NCBI GenBank assembly: GCA_018266255.1 | Contig: JAFEAT010000003.1 | Location: 248,001-312,000 of the forward strand | Reading direction: 5' to 3' | Length of the DNA stretch: 64,000 nt | Origin: Cyanobacteria bacterium SZAS-4 | GTDB taxonomy: Bacteria > Cyanobacteriota > Vampirovibrionia > Obscuribacterales > Obscuribacteraceae | Shown: positions 52,502-60,833 of the stretch, one piece after another | Layout: each line of letters begins with the position of its first letter | Position numbering within the stretch: position 1 is the first letter of the stretch | The notes under the pieces: model-generated | The model's database searches: none | The model's input: the letters and a program-made list of their open reading frames with translations, nothing else | What the model was told of the DNA's origin: nothing | Program-made: the position numbers and the translations under genes

Positions 52502-54854
52502 TCGCGTAATACTTTTGTGTTCGCAAAGTTTTTGCGTTAGTAGGCCCGAGGATTTGCTTTTGGATTTCGTAAGCGCTCTTGTAGTATGGTTCGGACTGTG
52601 CGTATTTTTTCTGCTGGTCATATAGCACCGCAAGGCAGAAATTGTTTTCTGCTACGGTTTCGTTTTTGTCGCCAAATTTTTTCTGATAGATAGACAGAGA
52701 TTGTAGAAGCTGCGATTCGGCTGCGCCATATTTACGCATAACGAAGTTCAAGGTGCCCAGGCAAAGCAGCGTATCAGCCGTTTCAACATTGCCCGCGGTC
52801 AGTTTTGTGGAACGAATTTGTAGTGCTTTCAAGTATAGAGCTTCGGCTTCTTTGTATTTGCCGTCATATTGATATACCTGCGCCAGTGCATTACACACCG
52901 AAGCCGTTTCGGGATCGTTTGGACCTTTGGCATTTTCGATGATCTGTTTGGCAGCGAGCAGGTGCTTTTTGGCTTCCGCTATTTTGCCTTCCTTCAGTGC
53001 AAGGTTGCCCAATTCAAAGGATGTTCGAGCAAATTCGATGTGATCGTCGCCACTGAAATCTTTGTCTATCCTCAGCGCTTCGTTCAAAGCTTCTTTCGCT
53101 TTTGCAACGTCGCCTTTCTTCGTATAGATGTGCCCGAGCCCGTTTAACGCATGCGCTCTGAAATTTTCTTTCGGGCTTTTCGAATTCTTCTCGATGTCGA
53201 GAACTTGCTGGTAACTTTTGATCGCACCATCGAATTGGAACGCTTCTCTCTCGATATCACCCAGCAAATTAAGCGCTTCGGCTTTGCGCTCGTCAGTCAA
53301 ATCGGTTCGCTTGAGCGTGTCATTGATTTGATTTTCTGCACTGGCGTAGTCAGCTTTGTTGTAGAAGCCTGAAGCAAGATCCATCGAGCTGTCGAATGAG
53401 GCTGTGTGAGTCGCCGGCTGCGCTTGTTGCTGGTTTCGATTGTTGGCGATGAAAAATGCTACACCAAGCCCTATCACTACAACGATTATAGCTCCACCGA
53501 CAGGCGTCCAACGCATCCATGGCGGTTGATGCTGAGTATGTGGATGTGCTGCGCCTGGTGCGGCTGTGCTCGCTCCTGCTCCACTTCTTCCGACAGCATC
53601 CGCTCCGGCCGCACCTGATGCTGCGACTCCAGCAGGTGGTGTGCTCGACGCTGCTGGCACTGCAGCTCTGGCTGTGGTCGACGGTAATGCTGCCGTCGGG
53701 GCATTGGCATCTGTCGGTTCCGCATTGACTGGAGGCTTCGTTTGTTTCTGCGGCTTTGTAATTTCTCGTGTGTTTTCGATACTAGCTGGAGGTGGTTTCA
53801 CCAGTGGTGTCAATGCCGTGCTACTTTGGAGCGAACCCATAACTTCAGGGTCGAGCACCACCCCTGGTGTGTTGATGGCAAACTCGAGCAATGCTTCCTT
53901 CAATTCCGACATTGTTTGGTAACGGTCTGCAGGCTCTTTAGCCAGGCATTTAAAAACGATAGCTTCCAGCGCCTCTGGTGCTTTAGTGTCTGGATTCGTT
54001 TCAAAAAACTTATTTGGTGCTTCGTTGACTTGCTTGTACATGCATTCCATCGGGTCTTGCCCGAAGAACGGAGAGCTGCCTGTGAGCGTTCTGTACATGA
54101 CACACCCTAACGAATAAATATCTGAACGAATGTCGAGATTCCTTCCGCGACACTGCTCAGGGCTCATGTAAAGTGGACTTCCGAAAACTTCTCCCGTCTG
54201 CGTCAGGTGAGCAGCTTCGCTCTCATCTCCGCTCGGCAGCACTTTGGCGATACCGAAGTCGACTATTTTGACAAAGTCTTTGCGCTGGTCGAACTCCACC
54301 AGCATGATGTTGCCGGGCTTGAGATCTCGATGGATAACGCCTTTTGAATGAGCGTGAGCTAATCCTGCACATGCCTGAGCAAAAATATTTGTGGCGCGGC
54401 TGGCGGGCAAGAGCCCGACCTCGTCAAGGACTTCGGCTAAGTTAGTGCCTTCGAGAAAGTCCATGACTAAAAATGGAGCACCGGCTGGAGTTAAACCAAA
54501 GTCGAAAACAGCAAGAATATTTGGGTGAGAAAGCGCGCTGGCCGCCTGCGCTTCTTGCTGGAAGCGTTTGAGATTGGATGCGCTGGAAACATATTGAGGA
54601 TGCATCATTTTGATGGCGACTATGCGCTTCATCAATATGTGCTTGGCTTTGTAGATCATGCCCATGCCGCCGCCACCGATGGTTTCAAGCACTTCGTACT
54701 TGTCGCCAATGATTTTGCCGACCATGTCTTCCTGTATCAGGGGTGTCAAAGTTGTGCCGTCGTGAGGGCAGACGGCGGTTTCCCCGCTAAACTCCTGCCC
54801 ACAGGAGATACAGGCTTTCCGGGTTACGCTTCTAGCGGTATTTTCGAGGCTCAC
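52443..54854 (-). CDS. Zinc-ribbon Ser/Thr protein kinase with membrane helix and TPR repeats
   Basis: 803 residues. A zinc ribbon (CISCGQEF...CPHDG) precedes a complete kinase (IGGGGMGMIYKA, AIKMM, HRDLKPGNIM, DFGIAKVL, SPLYMSPEQC). Then come a Pro/Ala/Ser-rich stretch, one membrane helix (VGGAIIVVVIGLGVAFFI) and an extracytoplasmic set of TPR repeats (AEALNLLGDIEREAFQFDGAIKSYQQVL and onward). The layout is that of a receptor kinase whose outside half binds proteins or wall fragments. It is the first gene of an operon with PBP1A and ybaK, suggesting phosphorylation-linked control of wall synthesis, as PknB-type kinases do elsewhere. Confidence 0.92.
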   Translation of the reverse strand: MSLENTARSVTRKACISCGQEFSGETAVCPHDGTTLTPLIQEDMVGKIIGDKYEVLETIGGGGMGMIYKAKHILMKRIVAIKMMHPQYVSSASNLKRFQQEAQAASALSHPNILAVFDFGLTPAGAPFLVMDFLEGTNLAEVLDEVGLLPASRATNIFAQACAGLAHAHSKGVIHRDLKPGNIMLVEFDQRKDFVKIVDFGIAKVLPSGDESEAAHLTQTGEVFGSPLYMSPEQCRGRNLDIRSDIYSLGCVMYRTLTGSSPFFGQDPMECMYKQVNEAPNKFFETNPDTKAPEALEAIVFKCLAKEPADRYQTMSELKEALLEFAINTPGVVLDPEVMGSLQSSTALTPLVKPPPASIENTREITKPQKQTKPPVNAEPTDANAPTAALPSTTARAAVPAASSTPPAGVAASGAAGADAVGRSGAGASTAAPGAAHPHTQHQPPWMRWTPVGGAIIVVVIGLGVAFFIANNRNQQQAQPATHTASFDSSMDLASGFYNKADYASAENQINDTLKRTDLTDERKAEALNLLGDIEREAFQFDGAIKSYQQVLDIEKNSKSPKENFRAHALNGLGHIYTKKGDVAKAKEALNEALRIDKDFSGDDHIEFARTSFELGNLALKEGKIAEAKKHLLAAKQIIENAKGPNDPETASVCNALAQVYQYDGKYKEAEALYLKALQIRSTKLTAGNVETADTLLCLGTLNFVMRKYGAAESQLLQSLSIYQKKFGDKNETVAENNFCLAVLYDQQKKYAQSEPYYKSAYEIQKQILGPTNAKTLRTQKYYANVLTKLHKTDQAQKVLSGL

Positions 54855-55141
54855 AGAGAACTATTGACTTCCATTGAAACTGGCCACAGCCTCCCTATAG
54901 CTTACTAGACGAGCGGCTGACATGCTAATACCCCGCTACACATTGCTCAATAGCCGCATTAGACAGCGCTCAGGCGTCAGTCGTCGGCACCAAATCTGGT
55001 GGCGGTGTAGCTAATCGAATTTAAAATTCTGGTGCGAGACACACTGCCGTCTGACACTAGATTGAGCCAGAACGGCTTGTTGCTCATTGGCTACGAAACC
55101 CGCTTAAATAGAGGGTTTTATGAGTTCTGAGATGTAGTCTG

Positions 55142-55531
55142 GTGGAACAATATGATGTGCAGTCCGCCTATATTTCTGTGAGATTAGAACTAATTTTGGG
55201 TGCAACTGTGTCAATCGGCAAAATCAATAATAGTAGCCAAAACCCTCATTCGATGGGGTTCTTTGATAACATTGAAAAGTTGGGCGGTCCCCACAAACTT
55301 TTAGTGGAAGATCAAATTGTTGCTCTTAAAGACCTCGATGACGCTCTACGGCTGGCCGCTCAGTTTCATTTGAATGGGCTGCACGGGTCCGAGGAACAAT
55401 TGTGCTCGATCGTAAAGAGGGTCAAACATTTCGCCACTGCTGAATTGGAGCCTGGTGACGGACGTAAAGTGGAAAGCGTGCGCGTAGAGCGACGGCTCGA
55501 CGGCTCAGTTACGACTTTTTTCGGCATTTGA
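55142..55531 (+). CDS. Hypothetical protein, 92-129 residues
   Basis: The start is unsettled. GTG 55142 gives 129 residues but has no ribosome site. ATG 55253 gives 92 residues beginning MGFFDNIEKLGGPHKLL, a more protein-like N-terminus, and also lacks a good site. The C-terminal part is mixed helix and strand with a basic patch (KRVKHFATAELEPGDGRKVESVRVERRLDG). No family is recognised. It precedes the hybrid histidine kinase by about 90 bp on the same strand. The gap 54855-55141 shows only a short AAACCC/GGGTTT stem near 55100. Confidence 0.45.
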   Translation: MEQYDVQSAYISVRLELILGATVSIGKINNSSQNPHSMGFFDNIEKLGGPHKLLVEDQIVALKDLDDALRLAAQFHLNGLHGSEEQLCSIVKRVKHFATAELEPGDGRKVESVRVERRLDGSVTTFFGI

Positions 55532-55620
55532 TCAGACATTGCTTCAGGTTATACTGGAATCAAGTAACTCGGTGTTGGCGCTTTGAAGCGGCCAGCCACT
55601 GTTTCAGTCATGGAGCTGTA

Positions 55621-57213
55621 ATGACCACCGGCGAACAAATCAACATATTGTTGGTCGACGATCGTCCCGAGAATTTGTTGGTTTTAAAGGCGACGTTAGG
55701 CACGCTTGGTGTGAACCTGGTGGAGGCGCAATCTGGTAAAGAAGCGCTCAAGTATTTACTCGACCTCGAATTCGCTGTCATCTTGCTCGATGTGATGATG
55801 CCAGAGATGGATGGATTCGAAGTCGCTCGTATCGTGCGCGAAAGAGAGAAGTCGAAACATACTCCGATTATTTTCGTAACTGCGATGTTCCTTGATGACC
55901 AGGATGCCTTCCGTGGTTACTCTGTGGGCGCCGTAGACTACATTATGAAGCCGTTCGCACCTGAGATTTTGCGCTCAAAAGTGACTGTCTTCGTTGATCT
56001 GTTTAGAAAGACCGAAGAAATAAAACGACAGTCTGAACACATTCGAGCCATGGAACAGCGTGAATATCTGGCCAAACTTCAAGCGACAGAAGAAAGGTTG
56101 CTGCAAGAAGCCGAACGTGAGCGCAACGAAGCGCGCGCAATCCGCTCGGTGCTCGAACATGCGCCAATGGGCTTTGCTCGACTCGATAAAAATCACAACA
56201 TCATCGAGACAAACAAAATATTTGCCGAACAATTTTCATTGAGGGAAGATGTGGCGCACGAGTCCATTTTCACTGCGGTGCCTGGCTTGCCGACTGCAGT
56301 TAGAGAGGCCGTAGAGAAGAGTCGTCCATATTTGGTGCACGATCTACAAGTTTACGAGGGCACTGGCGGTGAAAACAATCGCTACTGCGATCTGGCGGTG
56401 TGGCCGACCTCAAATCGTGAGCAATTTACAGGCACAGTGCTGGTTGGCACAGACGTTACTGAACGAGTCTTGCTTGATTTGCAGCGGAAAGACTTCGTGG
56501 CCACATTGGCGCACGATTTGCAGACACCCGTTATTGCATCTGACCGGGCATTGCTACTGCTTCTCGGAAAGATTGACGGTAGTGTCTCTCCAGATTTGGT
56601 CAGCTTTGTCGGCATGCTGAAGAAGAACAACGAAAATCTTTTGCACATGATCGAAAGCTTGCTCGACATCTATCATTATGAGGAAGGTGCTAAAGCACTT
56701 TATCGCGACGAAGTAGATCTCAAGCTGCTGGCTGCTACTTGCATCGATGAGCTTTCCGCATTGGCTGAGGAGCAAGAAGTAACGCTTCTTTCTGATTTTG
56801 AACCTGATTTACAACCAGTGTTTGCAGATCGCACAGCAATTCGTCGGGTAATTACAAATCTGCTTGATAACTCGCTTAAGTTTTCCAAGGGTGGCACAGT
56901 TACGGCAAAGGCTCGAAACGACGACGATATGGTTGTTTTCGAGGTCACCGACAACGGCATCGGCATCAAGCCTGAGGATAAAAGCCATCTCTTCGAGCGC
57001 TATTGGCATGGAACGGGTCACAAGTCTTACAAGGGCAGCAGCGGACTGGGGCTCTATTTGTGCCGTCAGATTGTTGAGTCTCACAACGGACAAATCGAAT
57101 GTGACACCAGTGTTGCTAAAATGACGACGTTCAGATTCACGTTGCCCGTTCGTTCCCCCGAGCAATCTGAAGACACCAGTGATTCCCAACGACTTAAACA
57201 GAGCGCGGTATAA
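55621..57213 (+). CDS. Cytosolic hybrid sensor histidine kinase (REC-PAS-HisKA-HATPase)
   Basis: 530 residues from ATG 55621 (GGAG five bases upstream). An N-terminal receiver has Asp57 and Lys110. A coiled coil (about 125-172), a PAS domain (about 173-285), HisKA with His298 in LAHDLQTPVI, and a HATPase with NLLDNSLKFS, DNGIGIKP and GSSGLGLYL follow. No membrane segment is present, so it receives phosphate or a signal through the REC and PAS modules. Its stop abuts the start of a NarL-type regulator (TAAATG), making a two-component operon. Confidence 0.93.
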   Translation: MTTGEQINILLVDDRPENLLVLKATLGTLGVNLVEAQSGKEALKYLLDLEFAVILLDVMMPEMDGFEVARIVREREKSKHTPIIFVTAMFLDDQDAFRGYSVGAVDYIMKPFAPEILRSKVTVFVDLFRKTEEIKRQSEHIRAMEQREYLAKLQATEERLLQEAERERNEARAIRSVLEHAPMGFARLDKNHNIIETNKIFAEQFSLREDVAHESIFTAVPGLPTAVREAVEKSRPYLVHDLQVYEGTGGENNRYCDLAVWPTSNREQFTGTVLVGTDVTERVLLDLQRKDFVATLAHDLQTPVIASDRALLLLLGKIDGSVSPDLVSFVGMLKKNNENLLHMIESLLDIYHYEEGAKALYRDEVDLKLLAATCIDELSALAEEQEVTLLSDFEPDLQPVFADRTAIRRVITNLLDNSLKFSKGGTVTAKARNDDDMVVFEVTDNGIGIKPEDKSHLFERYWHGTGHKSYKGSSGLGLYLCRQIVESHNGQIECDTSVAKMTTFRFTLPVRSPEQSEDTSDSQRLKQSAV

Positions 57214-57915
57214 ATGCCAGAAGATAATGCGGAAACCTCAGATAATCGTGACATCAAACTTCTGATTGTTGAAGATCACGAGTTCACGAGAATGGGTTTG
57301 AAACTCAGTTTGGAACAGATCGCCGGGCTGAAAATCGTCGGTGAGGCTTCCGACGGCGCCGACGGTTTGAAGAAGGTTTTGGAAGTGAAACCGGAAGTGG
57401 TTCTCATGGATATTGAGATGCCAAACATGGATGGAATCGAGGCAACCAAGCAGATTAAAGAACAAGCTCCCGATGTTCGGGTAATTATGTTGACGTCGCA
57501 TAAAAGCGATCAGACAATTTTCGCCGCGCTTAGCGCAGGGGCAAATGGATACTGTCTGAAAAATATTGCGCCGCAACAGCTGTCGACAGTGATTAAGATG
57601 GTTGCAGACGGTGCTGTCTGGTTGGATCCAGGCATTGCTAATCGTGTTTTGAGCGCATACTCTCTTCCCGACGCGCAACCAGCAGTGGTGACTAAAGCTC
57701 CGCCAAAGGCACCAAAGACAAACATCACTTTGTCACCGAGAGAGACCGAAGTATTGCGACTGGTGGCAGACGGATTGAGCAATCAGAAGATTGCGGAACG
57801 TCTTGGTTTAGGGCTTGAGACAGTGAAGACGCACATGCGTCACATTATGGAAAAGCTTGCTGTTTCGGATCGTACTGAAGCTGCTGTTAAGGCTATGAAA
57901 CAAGGGATTGTTTAG
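57214..57915 (+). CDS. NarL/FixJ family response regulator
   Basis: 233 residues: receiver with acidic pocket VEDHEF, phospho-Asp66 in VVLMDIEMP and lysine in YCLKNI, then a Pro/Ala-rich linker and a LuxR-type helix-turn-helix (LSPRETEVLRLVADGLSNQKIAERLGLGLETVKTHMRHIMEKL). It is the output partner of the hybrid kinase, whose gene ends directly before it. It is probably a DNA-binding activator. Confidence 0.94.
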   Translation: MPEDNAETSDNRDIKLLIVEDHEFTRMGLKLSLEQIAGLKIVGEASDGADGLKKVLEVKPEVVLMDIEMPNMDGIEATKQIKEQAPDVRVIMLTSHKSDQTIFAALSAGANGYCLKNIAPQQLSTVIKMVADGAVWLDPGIANRVLSAYSLPDAQPAVVTKAPPKAPKTNITLSPRETEVLRLVADGLSNQKIAERLGLGLETVKTHMRHIMEKLAVSDRTEAAVKAMKQGIV

Positions 57916-57939
57916 ATACAGTGGATTATATAGATACAG

Positions 57940-57969
57940 TCGAGTGAATGTCTGGGGACATTCACTCGA
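57940..57969. terminator. Perfect 13-bp hairpin between convergent genes
   Basis: TCGAGTGAATGTC (57940-57952), loop TGGG and GACATTCACTCGA (57957-57969) form a perfect stem. It sits between the NarL-type regulator and the converging sigma gene, and so could stop transcription from both sides, but no U-run follows either arm. The repeat TAGATACAGT occurs just before it at 57913 and 57931. Confidence 0.5.
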
Positions 57970-58002
57970 GGGCTCTTAAACTGGTGGTATTGAGCTGGAT
58001 TC

Positions 58003-58656
58003 TTACGCCGACTTTTCTGTGCGGAACTGAGGACGCAAGATGTTTTGTACTTTGGTGCGAGCGCGTGAGATTCTCGACTTGACTGTGCCGATGTCGGTTT
58101 GAGTGATCTTAGCGATCTCGTCATATGGCAGATCTTCAACTTCACGCAAGATGATTGCGGTTCTGAACTGACGTGGCAAAGTTGAAATTGCTGCGTCGAC
58201 TGTTTTGCGCAAATCTTTGCGGTCATAAATTTCGTCAGGACCAGCAGCTGGGTCTGCGAGGTCACGGGTTGGGCTGTCTTCGTCATCGCCCATTGGTGCG
58301 TCGAGTGACATGATCACAGTTTGACGTGGGCGCTTTCTCAACTCGTCATAGAACAAGTTGGTGACGATCTGTCCCATCCACGATTTGAATGCTTTGGGGT
58401 TTTGCAGTTTGCCAATGCCTTTCCAAATTCTGATGCAGGCTTCTTGAGCTAAATCAGCATTGTCGTTCCAGTCTGGAGCGAGTTTGTAGAGCATGGCATG
58501 AAGATTACGTTGGTGGCGTTTGATCAATACGTCAAATGCAGCTTGGTCCTGTTTCTGACACAAAATAACTAACTGAGCATCATCCATATCACTGTAGTTC
58601 GTACGTACCAGGCTCAATGCGGTTTGTTTTGCTTCAGTACTAGTAGCGGTTTTCAT
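58003..58656 (-). CDS. ECF-type RNA polymerase sigma factor (copy A)
   Basis: 217 residues. Region 2 (LVILCQKQDQAAFDVLIKRHQRNLHAMLYKLAPDWNDNADLAQEACIRIWKGI) and region 4 (LPRQFRTAIILREVEDLPYDEIAKITQTDIGTVKSRISRARTKVQNIL) are intact, joined by an acidic linker (DDEDSPTRDLADPAAGPDE). GGAGG precedes the ATG. It is a near-duplicate of the sigma gene at 59219-59878: the ~130 C-terminal residues are almost unchanged. No anti-sigma factor is seen next to it. Confidence 0.93.
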   Translation of the reverse strand: MKTATSTEAKQTALSLVRTNYSDMDDAQLVILCQKQDQAAFDVLIKRHQRNLHAMLYKLAPDWNDNADLAQEACIRIWKGIGKLQNPKAFKSWMGQIVTNLFYDELRKRPRQTVIMSLDAPMGDDEDSPTRDLADPAAGPDEIYDRKDLRKTVDAAISTLPRQFRTAIILREVEDLPYDEIAKITQTDIGTVKSRISRARTKVQNILRPQFRTEKSA

Positions 58657-58713
58657 ATCGCCTCCAGGCGTTGTTTGACTTCCACTCCTTCATAGTACTG
58701 AGCTGAACACGCT

Positions 58714-58752
58714 GTGTAATCCAGCCTTTCAGGTATCCATCGATCGGGGTAT
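58714..58752 (-). promoter_or_regulatory. Duplicated upstream box of sigma copy A
   Basis: This 39-bp segment matches 59940-59978 at 34 of 39 positions and lies 58 bp before the sigma start, as its twin does 62 bp before its own gene. On the minus strand the shared parts are ATACCCCG, GATGGATACCTG and GGCTGGATTACAC. It is probably a promoter or operator common to both genes. Confidence 0.6.
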
Positions 58753-58889
58753 ACCTACATCCCTCAAGTCTCGAAAGACGCAATCTGTCAGTGCGTTTTT
58801 CGAGAAATCGCCTAATGTATATAAATCCGGCATCCCCCTCTGCGCGCTGCTTAGATTAAAAAACTGACAAATTGGTCCGTTTTCTAACT

Positions 58890-58974
58890 TCGACTTTGAG
58901 TGACGTCGACGTGACACATGAGTTTGCCCGTAACATCGACTTTGAGTGACATGATAATGTCGACTCTGAGTCAC
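58890..58974. repeat. Three copies of a TCGACTTTGAGTGAC motif
   Basis: Copies at 58890-58904, 58936-58950 and 58960-58974 (the last is TCGACTCTGAGTCAC). Spacing is 46 and 24 bp, too irregular for CRISPR. They lie in the 347-bp gap upstream of sigma copy A. The motif may be a regulator binding site. An open frame across them (58729-58992, minus) is only an effect of the repeats. Confidence 0.5.
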
Positions 58975-59002
58975 GCTGAGTTGATACTGCATCGGGCTGT
59001 GA

Positions 59003-59203
59003 TCAAGCGGCTGATGGTCTGCTTGGCTTCCAGTTTATGGAACAAACACCGTCTACACATGGCTCGGCAGCTGTAATCCCAGCACTTGGGACTATCTCAG
59101 AAACGTTGTCTAGCTCTACTATATTTAGTTCAACCACAGGATGCAGTGAAATTACATTGTCGACTGCACCCTGGCTGTCTTCTTGTTCAACTAGTCTAAG
59201 CAC
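59003..59203 (-). CDS. Small acidic protein downstream of sigma copy B, 66 residues
   Basis: GTG 59203 begins 15 bp after the sigma stop, behind a GGTGAACGAAA stretch. The product has an acidic, hydrophobic-alternating N-terminal half (VVELNIVELDNVSEIVP) and a CVDGVC motif near residue 50, which could bind a metal or form a disulfide. No anti-sigma zinc motif (HxxxCxxC) is present. No family is recognised. Position suggests co-transcription with the sigma factor. There is no counterpart behind copy A. Confidence 0.45.
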   Translation of the reverse strand: MLRLVEQEDSQGAVDNVISLHPVVELNIVELDNVSEIVPSAGITAAEPCVDGVCSINWKPSRPSAA

Positions 59204-59218
59204 TTTCGTTCACCGTCA

Positions 59219-59878
59219 TTAAGCAGATTTTTCAGCACGGAACTGAGGACGCAAGATGTTTTGTACTTTAGTGCGAGCTCTCGAGATTCTTGACTTGACT
59301 GTGCCGATGTCGGTTTGAGTGATGGCAGCAATTTCGTCATAAGGAAGGTCGTTGACTTCGCGCAAGATGATTGCCGTTCTGAACTGACGTGGGAGAGTAG
59401 CGATCGCGGCCTCAACGGTCTTTCTTGTGTCCTTGCGGTCGTACAACTCATCAGGACCAGCGGCTGGGTCTGCCAGGTCGCGAGTTGGTGATTCACCTTC
59501 TTCGTCGCCACCCATGGGTGCGTCGAGAGACATGATCACTGTCTGACGAGGGCGTTTGCGCAATTCGTCATAAAAGAGGTTGGTTACGATCTGTCCCATC
59601 CATGATTTGAATGCTCTTGGATTTTGCAACTTGTCGATGCCTTTCCAAATTCTGATGAATGCTTCTTGAGCAAGGTCAGCGGTATCGTTCCAATCTGGTG
59701 CCATCTTATAGAGCATGGCGTGTACGTTGCGTTGATGACGAGTCATCAGTGCCTGGAAAGCAGCTTGGTCTTTCTTTTGGCAAAGAAGAACGAGTTCAGA
59801 ATCTTCCATTTGTTGGTAACGGTTACCGCGTACTACAGTGAGCTTTGGTTGTTCTGATTTCGATTTGAGGCTTGTCAT
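59219..59878 (-). CDS. ECF-type RNA polymerase sigma factor (copy B)
   Basis: 219 residues from ATG 59878, chosen because GGAG lies six bases upstream; an ATG at 59917 is in frame but lies nearer the shared upstream box. It parallels copy A throughout: SELVLLCQKKDQAAFQALMTRHQRN in region 2, an acidic linker, and DIGTVKSRISRARTKVQNILRPQF in region 4. The N-terminal 25 residues are the main difference. Both copies likely recognise related or identical promoters, with the pair arising by tandem duplication. Confidence 0.93.
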   Translation of the reverse strand: MTSLKSKSEQPKLTVVRGNRYQQMEDSELVLLCQKKDQAAFQALMTRHQRNVHAMLYKMAPDWNDTADLAQEAFIRIWKGIDKLQNPRAFKSWMGQIVTNLFYDELRKRPRQTVIMSLDAPMGGDEEGESPTRDLADPAAGPDELYDRKDTRKTVEAAIATLPRQFRTAIILREVNDLPYDEIAAITQTDIGTVKSRISRARTKVQNILRPQFRAEKSA

Positions 59879-59939
59879 GGCTGTCTCCGAAGTGGTTTGC
59901 GTTGCGTCCATGTACACATGATAATCAGCCGAAACGCCC

Positions 59940-59978
59940 GTGTAATCCAGCCGTACAGGTATCCATCACCCGGGGTAT
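59940..59978 (-). promoter_or_regulatory. Duplicated upstream box of sigma copy B
   Basis: Twin of the box at 58714-58752 (34 of 39 positions equal), lying 62 bp before the ATG of copy B. Its conservation while flanking DNA has drifted suggests it is a functional promoter region, possibly read by the sigma factor itself. Confidence 0.6.
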
Positions 59979-60032
59979 GTGATTAAGCGACCGGGCATCA
60001 CCCGACTTTGAAAACGCTGCGCTGGTGGCAAA

Positions 60033-60767
60033 TCAGGCTATTAAAAGCTTGAAAGAGGCTATACCTAACACAAGAGCGAGCATTCTTTTTAGTGCATTTT
60101 GAGAGAAAATATTTGCTCCCAGATGCGAGCCAATGAGGCCGCCAGCGAATGCTGCCACCAGGAATGACCAATCAGAACCAATTGTGAACGAATGCGTGCA
60201 CAGCCGACCGACAATGCCTGCTATCGAATTGATTACGATGAATAGTGCTGCAGTTCCAGATGCATGCTTGGCGGTGTCCCAGCGCGCAAGCACTATCAGC
60301 GGACTGAGGAAGATGCCGCCGCCTATTCCGACAATGCCAGAGAGGAGTCCGATCGCTCCTCCGCACACTACAGCGAGCCAGAGCCGTGGCTGATGGAGTT
60401 CAGCCTCAGCAGACTCTTTCAAAGGAATAGCTAGGCGCACAGCAGCTGCTAGTAAACTGACTGACAGCAAGCCCTCATAGATATTGTTTGGGATTTTAAT
60501 CGTTCCGCCCAAAAATGCTGCTGGCACCGATGCTATCAAATACGGTGCCGTCGTAGGCAAATTCAAGAATTTGGATCGGTAATACGAAAATGCGGCTGTA
60601 CTTGCCACCATTATGTTGAGCACAAGGGCAGTAGATGAAGCGGTCTGCTTAGGCACGGATAGCAAAGCAAGAATAGCCAGGTATCCAGACGCCCCGCCGT
60701 GCCCGACTGACGAATATAAGATAGCAACCACAAAAATTGCGACTAGAGAGAAAGCGTTCGGTTCCAT
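60033..60767 (-). CDS. TauE/SafE family sulfite/anion exporter
   Basis: 244 residues with about eight hydrophobic helices. The repeated glycine-rich motifs VGHGGASGYLA and GLLSGIVGIGGGIFLSPLIV mark the TSUP family, which moves sulfite, sulfoacetate or similar anions across the inner membrane. No sulfur-metabolism genes adjoin it, so the substrate is unknown. Confidence 0.88.
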   Translation of the reverse strand: MEPNAFSLVAIFVVAILYSSVGHGGASGYLAILALLSVPKQTASSTALVLNIMVASTAAFSYYRSKFLNLPTTAPYLIASVPAAFLGGTIKIPNNIYEGLLSVSLLAAAVRLAIPLKESAEAELHQPRLWLAVVCGGAIGLLSGIVGIGGGIFLSPLIVLARWDTAKHASGTAALFIVINSIAGIVGRLCTHSFTIGSDWSFLVAAFAGGLIGSHLGANIFSQNALKRMLALVLGIASFKLLIA

Positions 60768-60833
60768 TTAGCTAACGTTTTCTGTGCCAAATCCTGCGCT
60801 GTATTCGATTCTTTGTATCGCCGTGACCTAGTC

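Noticed and set aside
58890..58974. Possible CRISPR-like repeat array.
   Set aside because: Only three units, spacing 46 and 24 bp, no cas genes.
58729..58992. An 87-residue minus-strand open frame.
   Set aside because: It runs through the TCGACTTTGAGTGAC repeats, has odd composition and no ribosome site; treated as a repeat artefact.
59060..59095. A stretch reading CTGTAATCCCAGCACTT resembles the human Alu consensus.
   Set aside because: Only about 17-20 bases agree, the flanks do not, and the stretch lies inside an open 66-residue frame. Chance similarity is more likely than contamination.
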